64,000 nt of DNA. Source: Chimonanthus salicifolius (Eukaryota > Streptophyta > Magnoliopsida > Laurales > Calycanthaceae). The position numbers were made by a program, and so were the translations under genes. Positions 48,701-55,787 of this stretch are shown piece after piece. The DNA lies in assembly GCA_013350335.1 (NCBI GenBank), contig CM023539.1, positions 31,668,631-31,732,630 of the forward strand. Reading direction: 5' to 3'. The first letter of the stretch is position 1. Each line of letters starts with the position of its first letter. The notes beneath the pieces were generated by a model. That model saw nothing but the letters and a program-made list of their open reading frames with translations. It made no database searches and was not told the DNA's origin.

Positions 48701-51281
48701 ACCTTAGGCTAAGTCAAATACCTAGAAGTCAATTGGAAAATAAAGTAAATAAGTGACTTTCAGCCTCGATGCCTCATGCAATCTGCCGAGGCCTCGCAGC
48801 CAGTTGTGCAGAGCTGAGTGCAGTTGACGCTGTGTCAAGCTGACTAAGTCTCTTACAGTTTTAGAAAGTTAAAATCTGTGACTGTTTAATTGAGAGGTAA
48901 TTATGGTAAGTTTATTGAAAACTTATTATGGTAAATAAAATTATCCACATGGTGAGATGGTAATTATGGTAAATTGATTAGAAGCTTATTATGGTAAGGA
49001 AATTAACCACATGGGTTGCCACCTGTCTTAAAGTTTGAATTTGAATATCCTTAGGGAGCTGTCCATAACAATTATGGAAAGGCTCCTCCATGACTTGTAA
49101 TCCACTTTACAATATTCCCATCAAGTCCTTGATTAAAGGCTAAGATAAATGATTTGCAAGTCATGCAAGGTGGAGATGAGCTGGCTGATATTTGATTGAT
49201 ATCTGGTTGTTATCTGAATGGATTTTTGTCTGTCAGATTAAGCAACTCATATGTGATGTCTTTCCAAGATTTACCGCTGGCAAGTCCTCATCAGAATCAG
49301 CGAGGCCTCACAGGCGTGACTAACTGCAGACCTTAAAACTGTTTATAAAATAACAGTAAGGCTGTTGTTCAGAGTACCGAATACACACAGCAAACACTCA
49401 GGAACATATTACCAGTGAGTGATCATTCGGCCTTCCCTCTAGACACCATTCTTTATCATCTTCCTTAGTGAATGTTTGGGTAATCAATACCCTAATCCTT
49501 ATGAAGAGTAAGGTGTTCATATAGGACTATAAAACCAGTCATACCCTTGTCCTATATTGCTGTGCCGATAGTCATTTTGATGGAGCTAAACTAATGGAAA
49601 GGAGCACACAGATTCAGTAAAGAAGAAAGAGCTTAAAGAAAACGGTCAAGGCCCAAGGTAAGTATTTCTTGTTTGTTTTATTTCAAACATTGTAAAGTGG
49701 ATTAGAACAGTGTGTTCGAACCACTCTAAAAAATAGGTCTAGAGGATTAGACCGATTGGGTTGAACCTCTATAAAAAACTAGGTTGTACTATTTGGATGT
49801 GAGACCCTTAAATAGTATATTTGGGATAGCCCTAGAGAGGGTGAGTCCAACAATGGATGTAGGTTCAAGTGCACCGAACCACTATATATCGTTGTGCATG
49901 TGTGGTTTGCATTAATGGTTTAATTCATTTGTTTATCACTTGCACACACGTTTATTCCGCTGCACATATTGTTAAATCTGATTTATTTTTAAAAAGGAAC
50001 TAAAATTGAAACCAACCTATTCACCCCCTTCTAAGTCGTGCATACTTCTAGTTACGGAATTTCAGTGTGTTGGCGTGGAAACAGCATCACTCACAGATGC
50101 ATACACATGCCAAGCGTGTAGGACACGTAGGGCTAAATTGGTCGGGTAACTCGTAGTCCAATCACCTGTGGGCAAGACTTTTACCACCATGATATGGGGA
50201 GGGATGTGCAAGGCATGATTTTCCCATGCACACCGGACGTGCCGGGCTTGCCAAGTAAGATGTAACTCCGCCAAACTTGCCGGGAGTTAAGATGGATTTG
50301 TACAACGTTACAAATTACTTATGTGCAAGGGCTGGGACCCATCCCAGCATGACTTAAATGCATAGCATCGTTATATTCCATTGTATACACATCCATGCAG
50401 GTGTGTGAGTATATAGCATGCATTTATTTCCTCACTGGGCTTGCATGTGCTCATCCTTACAATTTCAGGTAATGTTGCACCAGCTGGTTCTGAGAGATCT
50501 CGTGGATGGGCGTAGGATTACACACCGAAGATTCACATGCACTTGCTTTTGGATATCTAGATGTTTTGTATTTTGATTTGACATGGTTATGTATCGATGT
50601 GTTTTTTGTATCTGAAACCATGTATAATGGTGATATGGAGAATCATGGATGTTTGTAGCTTATGTACATGCAATTGAACACTTTGGACTATGATAAGACT
50701 TTTGGAATTGTGCTTAAATTATGATATCTACTGTCGTTAGATTGTATTTGGTTGAATGGGCATGTTTGATTTGGAGATCATGATTGGTCTAAATATCTCA
50801 TTTTTAAGGAAAACTCTACCGAAATTTTGGTAGGAATTTTTGAGTTCCTAAAAGATGGGTTGCCCATGTGCTCGATTTAAGATATGTGTAGTAGAGTTTA
50901 AAAAAAAAAAAGTATCCCCTCGGTAGCGTGCCCGACAGATCAAGGCAAGACATAATGGGCCACTCATACCTCATGGTGTGAATCAATGAGACATGAATAA
51001 GGAGTCCTTCCTAGGTAAAATTAAAATAAATAGAAAGAAAACGTATTTTCCTTGAAAATATACACACTGTCATTTGTGCATCATCATAGTTATAAAATTC
51101 TTTTAAATCCTCACTTCAATTAGTGACTCTCTCTCTCTCTCATTCATCTTCAGTTTATTTTCTTCATCTAGTTCTTACAACCATGTATAGAATTAATGCA
51201 AGAAGAATAAAAAGAAAACTTACAAACGCTCGATCTCCACCATTGAAGCGTTGGAATTCTGCATCTGAGTTTCATTAGTCC
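18616..51281 (-). CDS. bHLH transcription factor, bHLH110/112-like, eight exons, 5' end not found
   Basis: Spliced minus-strand gene encoding about 235 residues if translation starts at the first Met of exon 51224-51281; an upstream exon is implied by the acceptor before it. Exons are 51224-51281, 40544-40653, 39744-39826, 37555-37701, 37382-37456, 37206-37271, 19588-19635 and 18616-18753. Every intron is GT-AG and all phases join without a stop. Helix 1 is LGDRVTALQQLVSPFGK and helix 2 TDTASVLQEAAAHIKLLQ, then VLTSPYF and the family C-terminal signature LRSRGLCLVPIS. The preceding basic region lacks the His-Glu-Arg pattern for E-box contact, as in the atypical bHLH110/112/113 group. These are nuclear dimerising regulators. 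TE insertions expand two introns to about 17.6 and 10.6 kb. Exon sequences are well preserved, so I infer a functional gene; expression is unproven. Confidence 0.88.
19588..19635 (-). CDS. bHLH gene, exon encoding VLTSPYF
   Basis: 48 nt, 16 codons, phase 0 at both ends. It is flanked by acceptor TGTTTCAG and donor GTACAT. It encodes VLTSPYFSVRSNLHLE, the short segment that directly follows helix 2 in this family. Confidence 0.82.
20116..20389 (-). repeat. 3' LTR of Copia element
   Basis: 274 bp, minus-strand TGTTAAAATTAATGCC at the start and CAGCCAACA at the end. Highly similar to 28223-28498. Confidence 0.9.
20390..22083 (-). pseudogene. Copia reverse transcriptase and RNase H
   Basis: From the right: AMEEEIYVIEKNKTWELVERP and VIGVKWIFKTKLN open the RT, then LYQLDVKSAFLNG follows (catalytic Asp region). 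The YVDD box is readable around 21320-21345, and GLLHYFLGIEI and TRPDIMFATSLLSRF follow. RNase H is at 20384-20716 with LCDNKSTIAMTKNPVYH and VADIFTKALP. Stops and frameshifts separate the blocks. In the living family this polyprotein copies RNA to cDNA in the virus-like particle. Confidence 0.9.
22084..25662 (+). mobile_element. 3.58-kb Gypsy (Tekay-like) solo LTR
   Basis: It begins TGTAACACCCCAAATTCTC and ends GGCGGGGCGTTACA, with terminal inverted similarity and the exact duplication ATGAA (22079-22083 and 25663-25667). No gag or pol is inside. Layout: promoter and leader side near 22950-23160, a hairpin array (23292-24317), a GTCACGCCAGGAGGA-type repeat block near 24870-24950, and an A-rich end. 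It inserted in the integrase-RT linker of the Copia element, so it is younger than that element. A solo LTR forms by recombination between the two LTRs of a full element. Confidence 0.93.
23292..24317. repeat. Array of long hairpins GGTTCGGCCA...TGGCCGAACC
   Basis: Six near-identical inverted repeats start at about 23292, 23522, 23740, 23878, 24061 and 24290. Each has a 10-12 bp arm (GGGTTCGGCCA and its complement) around a 7-9 base loop, followed by CCATG. Spacing is 138-230 bp. Degenerate extra copies lie near 23451, 24193 and 24391. They are inside the solo LTR at 22084-25662. Confidence 0.9.
25668..26640 (-). pseudogene. Copia integrase
   Basis: GYTPQQNGVAERKNRTIVEM (about 26150) is the hallmark of the integrase catalytic core around its last acidic residue. 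WAEAVYTAVYLMNRCPTKA and CIFVSYSLKLKGYRL follow. The N-terminal zinc-binding region is readable at 26401-26640 (FGNFNFQSLKNLQQKNMV-type block, then HGELKHHWSLF). Frameshifts near 26240 and 26640 break the frame, and the solo LTR has cut it from RT. Confidence 0.9.
26641..27319 (-). pseudogene. Copia zinc knuckle and protease
   Basis: Gag zinc knuckle CHNCKKFGHVQKDC lies near 27090-27130, preceded by an imperfect one. The protease motif reads WFIDSDCSNHMT (about 26955), where the active-site triad DSG has become DSD, which would inactivate the enzyme. MDLKQNLLSVGQLVEHGY (26770-26831) is the protease C-terminal block. Stops and frameshifts are present. Confidence 0.88.
27320..28010 (-). pseudogene. 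Copia gag
   Basis: It starts near 28005. PPFPIFNGENYDDWCVKMK (about 27950) is the typical gag entry, then KKSKEAWDILQKDYRD and KLQTLRKEFENLKM, with ELMGSIRAFDQRW toward the end (UBN2 family). A frameshift or stop separates the first third from the ORF at 27331-27735. Confidence 0.88.
28223..28498 (-). repeat. 5' LTR of Copia element
   Basis: 276 bp, paired with 20116-20389. The right end ATTGTAACA abuts the GGGTT target copy. Its left edge is set by where similarity to the other LTR stops. Confidence 0.88.
28504..28989. other. bHLH intron, no element recognised
   Basis: A 486-bp AT-rich piece of the same intron, left between the Copia element and the Sirevirus derivative. No exon-like sequence on either strand. 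Confidence 0.6.
28990..30943 (-). repeat. 3' LTR of Sirevirus derivative E2
   Basis: 1954 bp. Minus-strand start TGTTAGTGCCCCGGC. It contains several GTCGGT/ACCGAC-type short palindromes, a GA run near 29940 and a TATA region near 30050. Confidence 0.88.
30944..32238 (-). other. 3' non-coding interior of E2 with repeated purine tracts
   Basis: No reading frame. On the minus strand several GGGGGAGA-type tracts precede the true polypurine tract, for example opposite 31475 (TCTCCCCCATTTTGTC) and 31811 (TCTCCCCCATAAAC). Multiple polypurine tracts upstream of the 3' LTR are a known Sirevirus trait. Confidence 0.7.
32239..32799 (-). pseudogene. 3' ORF of E2, coiled-coil protein with proline-rich end
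   Basis: 187 codons with one in-frame TAA at 32593-32595. The N-terminus is basic and Ser-rich (KSRSSTTRKRPESSSHS), followed by an acidic stretch (DSSDEEGVNVED). A heptad-like segment (QVENQLDALDNHVEKLAQ) suggests a coiled coil, and the tail ends PSPPASPPPNGSA. The homologous ORF in E1 (56817-57375) has the same order: basic start, acidic middle, coiled coil, PSPPPPTPP end. It lies where Sireviruses can carry an extra ORF between pol and the 3' LTR. No transmembrane segment is seen. Function unknown. Confidence 0.6.
32800..34519 (-). other. Interior of E2 without recognisable coding sequence
   Basis: The part next to the 3' ORF (32800-33250) is similar to 56380-56816 of E1 and carries GACCTGTCGG-type repeats. 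A TG microsatellite lies at about 33242-33262. No pol domain is found where pol would be expected. Confidence 0.55.
34520..34770 (-). pseudogene. Sirevirus gag N-terminal remnant in E2
   Basis: The minus strand reads KWLMPMERVLDKPSTSMTTQ and TWTSDELAIHFNQILIAFI downstream of the primer site. This fits the early gag region where other copies read a W-T-D-E pattern followed by an ALNAI-like motif. Upstream stops break it. Assignment rests on position plus weak similarity. Confidence 0.45.
34866..36820 (-). repeat. 5' LTR of Sirevirus derivative E2
   Basis: 1955 bp. On the plus strand it begins TGAAAGTCCC and ends GAGACACTAACA. A minus-strand TATATAAA box lies opposite about 35920. A GA run lies near 35812. 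Confidence 0.88.
37206..37271 (-). CDS. bHLH gene, helix 2 exon
   Basis: 66 nt, 22 codons, phase 0. Acceptor GCTTGCAG, donor GTTCTT. Encodes TDTASVLQEAAAHIKLLQEQ plus VQ, the second helix of the bHLH dimerisation domain, nearly invariant in this family. Confidence 0.93.
37382..37456 (-). CDS. bHLH gene, helix 1 exon
   Basis: 75 nt, 25 codons, phase 0. Acceptor TTTACTGCAG, donor GTGACG. Encodes TPKRRSNRLGDRVTALQQLV and SPFGK: the short basic region and helix 1 ending at the loop. Confidence 0.93.
37555..37701 (-). CDS. bHLH gene, linker exon
   Basis: 147 nt, 49 codons, phase 0. Acceptor TATGTGCAG, donor GTAGGT. Encodes a Lys/Glu-rich linker (ALENARKRMTPYLI through KESSTSQKLK) before the bHLH domain. 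Confidence 0.87.
37942..38165 (+). mobile_element. tRNA-derived SINE 1
   Basis: 224 bp flanked by the exact 12-bp duplication ACTCTACATATT (37930-37941 and 38166-38177). The head has tRNA-like promoter boxes (GTGATGGTTAGGAACC as box A, GAGTTCAAATTC as box B). The body has TATGTGTAGATAGAGAGGCT and the tail is A-rich. It lies in the bHLH intron. SINEs are copied by LINE machinery from pol III transcripts. Confidence 0.9.
39357..39541 (+). mobile_element. tRNA-derived SINE 2, same family
   Basis: Same blocks as SINE 1 in the same order: GGAGCGATGGTTAGTAACC, AAAGTTCAACTACC, TGGTATGTGTGGATAGGGAG, then an A-rich tail near 39535. A target duplication is not clear, so the ends are approximate. Confidence 0.8.
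39744..39826 (-). CDS. bHLH gene, exon
   Basis: 83 nt. Acceptor CAAATCAG, donor GTAAGT. It completes a split Gly codon and then encodes AGSVMPNSMDRNISHKDNS and DGITPVEY. Phases match the exons on both sides. Confidence 0.82.
40010..40176 (-). repeat. Possible solo LTR of the Copia family at 63545
   Basis: Shares CGACTCAAACT, CTCTTACACTGACTCAAT and CAAGAGATTAA-type blocks in order with 63620-63747. No target duplication was matched, so the ends are uncertain. In the bHLH intron between exons 39744-39826 and 40544-40653. Confidence 0.45.
40544..40653 (-). CDS. bHLH gene, exon
   Basis: 110 nt. Acceptor TTACTTACAG, donor GTTGGA. It encodes NGYSGFYIDSQLSNDLQTF then NYLAPLSSLEASQNHIS, an N-terminal segment typical of this family (Tyr/Ser/Leu-rich, no defined fold). 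It begins with one base completing a codon from the exon at 51224 and ends one base into the next. Confidence 0.82.
40986..41398 (-). repeat. 3' LTR of element G
   Basis: 413 bp. Shares long blocks with 42150-43077, e.g. AACACACACAACAAACGATT at the left and AATTGAGCCACA at the right. Confidence 0.78.
42335..42878 (+). mobile_element. TRIM (terminal-repeat retrotransposon in miniature)
   Basis: 544 bp. The LTRs are 42335-42539 and 42673-42878 (205 and 206 bp), the second starting TGTAACACCCC and ending GTTACA. A degenerate Met-tRNA primer site TGGTTTAGAGCACGG (42541-42555) follows the first. AAAGGGGGTGGGT (42660-42672) precedes the second. Exact target duplication CCCTC (42330-42334 and 42879-42883). 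No coding capacity. It sits in the 5' LTR of element G, so it is younger. Confidence 0.9.
43083..43342 (+). mobile_element. Probable TRIM-like remnant
   Basis: A direct repeat of about 60 bp (around AAGAATGTTATCAAGTCATG at 43117 and 43313) brackets a short interior. The first copy ends ACTAACA followed by TGATATCAAAG, which resembles a Met-tRNA primer site. The second ends TTAACA. The left LTR seems cut by element G. Confidence 0.5.
43656..43760. repeat. GTCGGT/ACCGAC palindromes in solo LTR I
   Basis: GTCGGTCCGACCGAC at 43656-43670 is a perfect 6-bp-arm hairpin. CTGTCGGTGCGATCGACAG at about 43739-43757 is another. Related half sites extend from 43524 to 43822. Confidence 0.75.
45068..46580 (+). 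repeat. 5' LTR of element H
   Basis: It contains a TATAAAATA box near 45860 and GAGGCCTC palindromes, including GCGAGGCCTCGC near 45817. The LTR is directly followed by the primer site. Confidence 0.9.
46629..47495 (+). CDS. Gag of element H, internally shortened, single ORF
   Basis: 288 codons, uninterrupted. The likely start is the second Met (46650), just before RPPYFDGSNYSYWKIKMK, the Sirevirus/Copia gag entry motif. LNLWDGIERS, ALNAIMCAVSADDLNVI and TAKEAWEYLERIYE follow. The capsid C-terminal half is missing (deleted around residues 125-150) and a linker joins to a zinc knuckle CFYYNKTGHFRHEC (211-224), whose second Cys is Tyr. A Lys-rich tail ends the protein. The intact frame in an enzyme-less element suggests gag was retained. 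RNA binding by the altered knuckle is uncertain. Confidence 0.85.
   Translation: MILFTRAMYLGESLDINRPPYFDGSNYSYWKIKMKIFLISLDPIAWEVIIKGWSHLIEEVNIDSNKMIRPKILNLWDGIERSMYNGNFKALNAIMCAVSADDLNVIKTFETAKEAWEYLERIYECITIDENSRILTTSKSYHEANIDQDPAHKALVVHTTLKNDLGVKSEVSKNTILSGAKDSRNKIGFGYNLENVVLPILTQKTKKHVTCFYYNKTGHFRHECKLRTLHFENKNIENHFKGAKKRKNNFRGKSHLEKRKKENHFASVNFSKKNNAPHHRHQSYVDKS
47496..48540 (+). other. Non-coding interior of element H with repeated purine tracts
   Basis: No pol sequence. Purine tracts AAGGGGGGAGAAA (48281), GAGGGGGAGAAATT (48309) and AAGGGGAGAAAAAG (48376) precede the true polypurine tract at 48541, a Sirevirus-like multi-tract arrangement. Confidence 0.7.
48553..50064 (+). repeat. 3' LTR of element H
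   Basis: Pairs with 45068-46580 with scattered substitutions and one- or two-base indels. TATAAAATA lies near 49344. Confidence 0.9.
50958..51223. other. bHLH intron next to the first recognised exon
   Basis: AT-rich with a CT microsatellite (51127-51141). No element recognised. Confidence 0.6.
51224..51281 (-). CDS. bHLH gene, most upstream exon recognised
   Basis: 58 nt. Acceptor TAATCTTGCAG, donor GTAAGT. It reads TNETQMQNSNASMVEIER and then a split Leu codon completed by exon 40544-40653. The first Met here could be the start, but the acceptor shows at least one more exon to the right (non-coding or short coding) that I could not identify. Confidence 0.75.
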
Positions 51282-52457
51282 CTGCAAGATTACATTAAGG
51301 AACGTCAAGTCTTAACTTAGTTCAACCATCAAGCCTCACCTAATTGAATGAACTAGTTTGGCCATGTACTACTTCACCTAAGCCATAAAAAGTCGAAGAA
51401 AATGATGGAAAGATGGCGTTTCTCATTATAGAAAAAGTAAAAAATGTTGAATCGCCAAAGATCTCTTCCAAAGCTCAAAACATAATAAACTGTGGAAGAA
51501 ATGGAAAGAATTTGTGTTAGAGACATTAAATACAGATACCCAAAATGAGGAAATCGTATAGCATAGCTCTGATGCTACAAAGACTAGTGACAGCAAAAGC
51601 ATAATTTTTTTTTTTTTTTAACAAAAGCCTATTGACAGTGTTTCATGTTAAACTTGAAAATGAAAAAATAATGATTATAAAAACTTTTAGATTATAATAG
51701 ACGTCTAAAGAAATTCCCATACCGATTTGACAAAAAAAAAATTAATAGGAAAAAAGAAATGAGTTCGGCCCTACAGAGAGAACCATTAAAAGAAGAACAA
51801 GAAGAAAAAAGAAAAAAAAACAGCCTCTGCGGAGATATCCACTTCAATTCAACTCCAAAAGCTTAAAAAGATAATCATTTTTCAAAATCTATTTTGATTC
51901 CTCCCATGCATCTTGCTAGAACATGTGAGCTTATCCTTCAATAATGTTTCAACATGGTATTTATTCTTGATTTTACCAATTCTTTTTCTTGTATCTCATC
52001 ATGTCCACCTCCCACTACCACTATACGAATTACTGGCAATGGATTTTTCCAATAGCATAAAATAAAATAATTTAAAATTATAAAAATATAGAGAGTAAAA
52101 AGTGGCTTCTCTAAATGGATTGAAATGATTTTACTTAGATCTCATATTGAGTTGAAGATCTTTATAATGGAACCATGCACCATAAAAGTGGATCAACTAT
52201 TTAATAAATTAACTATCAACATAAATTTGATAGTCACGTAAAAATATTATATAAGAAGGGTGTGGAGAGTTTTGATTCACTTACATTTTCTCCTTGTCAA
52301 TAGTTAATTAGAATAGGCATTATCATTTTAGTCCCTAGAGAGACTATAGAGATTTAATTAAGAAATAGTAACTATCCAAAATTGTCTCTAAAAAGGAGGA
52401 TCCCACCGATGACGTCTAGGCCCCAAAAATTTAGCTCTATCAGTATGATCGACGACG
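51282..52457. other. Upstream intron or 5' region of the bHLH gene
   Basis: No confident exon. On the minus strand a CT-rich stretch (51775-51830) precedes a short ATG frame and could be a 5' UTR. Homopolymer T and A runs occur at 51606 and 51733. Otherwise nothing recognised. Confidence 0.4.
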
Positions 52458-52663
52458 TGGAGTTGGCCAGGCATGTGGGTGTAGAAAAAAGTCTCACATC
52501 GCGCAGGAGCTAGCTTTGAAGGGGGTATATATGAGGGAATACACCCCAACCTAGGACAACGCGTTTTTGCTAGGAGTTAAGCCTGCGCCCAATAGAAAGT
52601 CGTACGAGCCGGTGTGGGCCAAAAGTGAACAATATTGTGTCGAGTTGAGCTCGGGTCGTTACA
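52458..52663 (+). mobile_element. Solo LTR of the TRIM family
   Basis: 206 bp, the same length as the TRIM LTRs at 42335-42878. Shares AAAAAGTCTCACATCG and GAACAATATTGTGTCGAG-type blocks and the GTTACA end. No matching target duplication is seen (CGACG versus TAAAT), so it is probably old. Confidence 0.7.
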
Positions 52664-52717
52664 TAAATAGTGATCACAAGCATAGATTTGACATCTCCAA
52701 CTGCATATCTCTACTTT

Positions 52718-52822
52718 ACGGACGGCAGGTGGATCGACCAGACGAACTCAAGGTGTTGTAGATGATCTAGATAAGGATGCAATAATTAAAGAACTTAAAG
52801 ATGCACAAATTGAATAACTTTG
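52718..52822 (+). pseudogene. Coding remnant left of element E1 (unknown protein)
   Basis: An open stretch reads TRRTQGVVDDLDKDAIIKEL then KDAQIE, a stop, LWK. When E1 (52828-60235) and one GAAGG copy are removed, the frame continues at 60241 as EITKLKVRSRSTLHRYCDLL and VGSKHDSRFYAELQRF. The joined peptide looks like a charged coiled-coil segment with one stop before the junction. I do not recognise the family; it may be a gag of an older retroelement or a fragment of a host gene. Confidence 0.4.
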
Positions 52823-52827
52823 GAAGG

Positions 52828-54500
52828 TATTAGTGCCCTGCCTTGCCAAGTCACTGTTTGTCAATTCCATGACTCGGGAAGAAGCACTTGCTAAGAAGCT
52901 TGAAGACTCAAGATGATCAAGAGTGAAGATCATGCTCCACCAAATGCAAAGCTCATCAGTATGGTAATCACAAAAACATATATTTGGCCATAAATAACCT
53001 TATGTGGTACCCACACCTTAAAGAGAACTATCTCTAGGATTAATTGAACAAATTGTAAATTCATGAAGAAGCCTAAGAGAGCAAACTGGACAGTGAACTT
53101 GCAAATATGAATTATTTTCACTGACAACTCGACTAGTCGTTCTCACCAACCCCTCGGTGGAGAAAGAATCGACCTATCATGGTCAAGGACTGGTCGGCCA
53201 GATTGACATAAGTTCTAAATCGTTGAATTGTCATTCTGGGAAAGCCTCTGTCGAGAGCCTCGTATGCACCGACCCTCGGTGATGAACTGAACGACCCCTC
53301 ATGGTCAACGACTCGTCGATAAAGTACTTGTGAGTTCTGTACTTTGAACACAAGTAAGCTCTCGAAGAAACATACATATTGGTATATCAAGACCGATCGA
53401 GAGTACCAAGACCAACCCCTCGGTGAAGGGCGACAAGTCATTCTGGGTAGGACAAGTTTCTGGACATGAAACTCTACCAGCATGGTGTTGCCTTAGACTG
53501 ATCCTCTCATTTGGACAGAACTCTCGGTACCATGACTATCGACCCATCGGCGACACCGACCTGTTGACCGGTAAGTAATAAAGCCGTTGGGAGTGCATTT
53601 ATTGTGCAACAGTCGGGTGGTTGAACGATAATAAATATGAACTTTGACCCATCGGTGCCACAGACCTGTCGGTTCTGGACAGTTAGAAAAACCATTAAGA
53701 CTCCTCTATAAATATGAGTGTTGGGCGACCGTTTTACTATCTTCCTTGAGCTAAGAAGAGTTATATACTCTAAGGAACGATCAACACTCTTATACTAAGA
53801 ATCATAAACAACCAATCTACTGATTGTGTTTGTAAGTGAGAAAGAGAGGAGGAAAATCATAAACAACCAATCTGTTGATTGAGTTTGAAAGTGAGAAAGA
53901 GATGAGAGATATAAACTATGAAACCTGAAACCAGTTTCCTTGTCACCCTGAGATTGTGATTGCTCTACGACGGTTATAAGGAGGAGCGTCGGCACTCAGT
54001 GGGTGGGATCTTCAAGAAGCACACATCAGTGAGAAAGAGCTTCAAAGGAAAGTACTTCTTGGTTTTAATTTTGTTTTTAAAACCTTTGACCCGAAAGTTG
54101 ATTAAGAGGATTTGCTCCGGAACCACTATAAAAAACTCTAGAACGTCATTTCTGGCACAGTGATGGGTGGAATTTCCAGCCGATTGAGTGAAGTGGAATT
54201 CCTACTCTAATTGTGAGGGTGTAAGTCCCCACTTAGTGAATTTTGGGATAGCTCAAGGTTGAGCTAGTCCTAACAGTGGATGCAGGTTGGTGCTTGTGGT
54301 GCTAGAGCTAATTTCTTGTGTTGATTGCTTAAACACATTTGCTAACACACACACACTTGATTGTTGTATCGGCTGTACTTAATTAATCAATCAAATTATT
54401 TTTAAACAGGACCAATGAATTTGAATTGACCTATTCACACTCCCACCCCCCTCGGCTCTATTGTCAATCATGTTCTAGCTTCCAAGAAAATGGACTTTCA
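52828..54500 (+). repeat. 5' LTR of E1
   Basis: 1673 bp. The first bases are TATTAGTGCCC (TG changed to TA). It contains CACCGACCCTCGGTG (53266) and similar hairpins, TATAAATA at 53707-53714 and the CACCCCCCTCGG end block. Confidence 0.87.
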
Positions 54501-54715
54501 ATTGATATCAGAGCCTTATGCTCACATGAAAGGATCTAACCATCCAAGTTGATCGGTGCTAAAACATCATCTTGGATGCTCAAGAAATTGATTGTAGATA
54601 TTTGTTGTTTGTTTACTCTTATTTGAAAACAAAAATAGAAAACAAATTGACATCTCATGTTGAAGAAGATAGGACTTCTATCCAAGAACAGTTTATTTAA
54701 AAGTTTTGTAAATCT

Positions 54716-55787
54716 TTGGATAGTCCAATGGAAGGCTCTACCTCTCATAACCAAATGGAGAATAATGAGAGAGGTGAAAATTTGAAATGCTTTGTAGCCT
54801 CCACTAGTGATGTACAAAAGGGATCCTCAAGTGAAGAAGACAATGAGAATGAGGATCGTGATGAGGATGATGATCTCCAAGACTCATACAATGCTTCGTA
54901 TCTAGAAAGTTAGAAGTTGGCTAAGAAAGTAGACAAGTTTAAATATGAAAAATTAAACATTAAAACCAACTGGAAGTCTTGAGTATCTCACTTTAGAGCT
55001 AAAATTTTCAAATGAAGAAGCTTTGAAGATTAAGAAAAATGAAGTGTATTTTCAAGAGACATTAAAAAGACAAAGGAATGACATCAAGATGTTGAGTGAT
55101 GTTAAGAAAGATCTTGAAGATCATGTTATGGAACTATCTCTAGAGTTACAAGATTTGAAAAATCATAAAGAAAAGTTCAAAGACAAGTTCACCCAAGGGG
55201 AAGAAATATTGGAAAAACTCTTAAGGATGGGTAAAACATCTGGCGATAGGTCCGGTCTTGGTTCTTCCTTGGACACCAATGGATCTATTAGGCAAAAGGT
55301 GTTTGTTAAGGGAGATGTGCCTAAAACCCCCAAGGGTAAGTGTTCTTATTGTCGTGAGTTTGGACATTATAAGATGGAATGCAACCTTAGAAAGAGGCAC
55401 AAAGATGATAAAGCTAAAAATCAAACCTCGAATCTTAGTGGTAAAAGACACCCACAAAGTCCTAAGGTAAAGCCTAAAAGATACCCACCAAGACCTAATA
55501 GTAGGAAACTCCCAATGAGTGTGAATCCAAAGCATGACTCCTTGTTAAGACAATTCGACCAAGTTGTGAAGGAGTTGAGATATCCAATACTTGGACCTCT
55601 AAGGTATGGTGCAGATAGACAGTATGGTGATAAGTCTAATCATGGTGCATCATTCACCAAAGAAACTATGAACCATGGGGTGCCTAGAAAAACAAGTTTC
55701 TCTCGCTTTTTGACTGGTAAGTGCAATTTCTGCCAAAAGGACGGGCATTTCAAAAGAAATTTCTATCATATGAAGATTTACTTGTAA
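54716..55787 (+). pseudogene. Sirevirus gag, C-terminal half, in E1
   Basis: Two frames. 54716-54913 is acidic (EEDNENEDRDEDDDLQD). 55023-55787 starts with a long coiled coil (residues 1-70, DVKKDLEDHVMELSLELQDL), then EEILEKLLRMGKTSGDRSGL, a typical Sirevirus gag block. A CCHC knuckle CSYCREFGHYKMEC follows (107-120), and a second knuckle (233-246) has lost its last Cys. A stop near 54911 and a frame change separate the parts, and the N-terminal capsid region is largely missing. Gag packages element RNA. Confidence 0.85.

Larger units (their letters stand above)
45068..50064 (+). mobile_element. Young gag-only Sirevirus-type Copia element H
   Basis: 5.0 kb. The LTRs are 45068-46580 and 48553-50064 (1513 and 1512 bp), nearly identical by eye, starting TGTAAGTGCCCC and ending GGAATTTCA. 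The primer site TGGTATCAGAGC is at 46583-46594 and the polypurine tract AAAGGGGGAGAT at 48541-48552. The flanks ATGTG (45063-45067) and GTGTG (50065-50069) are a one-mismatch duplication. Only a gag ORF is inside; protease, integrase, RT and RNase H are absent. High LTR identity implies recent movement using another element's enzymes. It is nested in solo LTR I. Confidence 0.9.
43350..50952 (+). mobile_element. Gypsy solo LTR I (2.6 kb without insert)
   Basis: It starts TGTAGTGGCTCGACCC and ends GGCAAGACA, with exact duplication TAATG (43345-43349 and 50953-50957). The body is 43350-45067 plus 50070-50952. It includes a CCGATCCCGAAGCCGGACAA block near 44441 of the kind common in Tekay-like LTRs and CG-rich palindromes (43656-43760). 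No gag or pol. It is split by element H and lies in the 10.6-kb bHLH intron. Confidence 0.78.
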
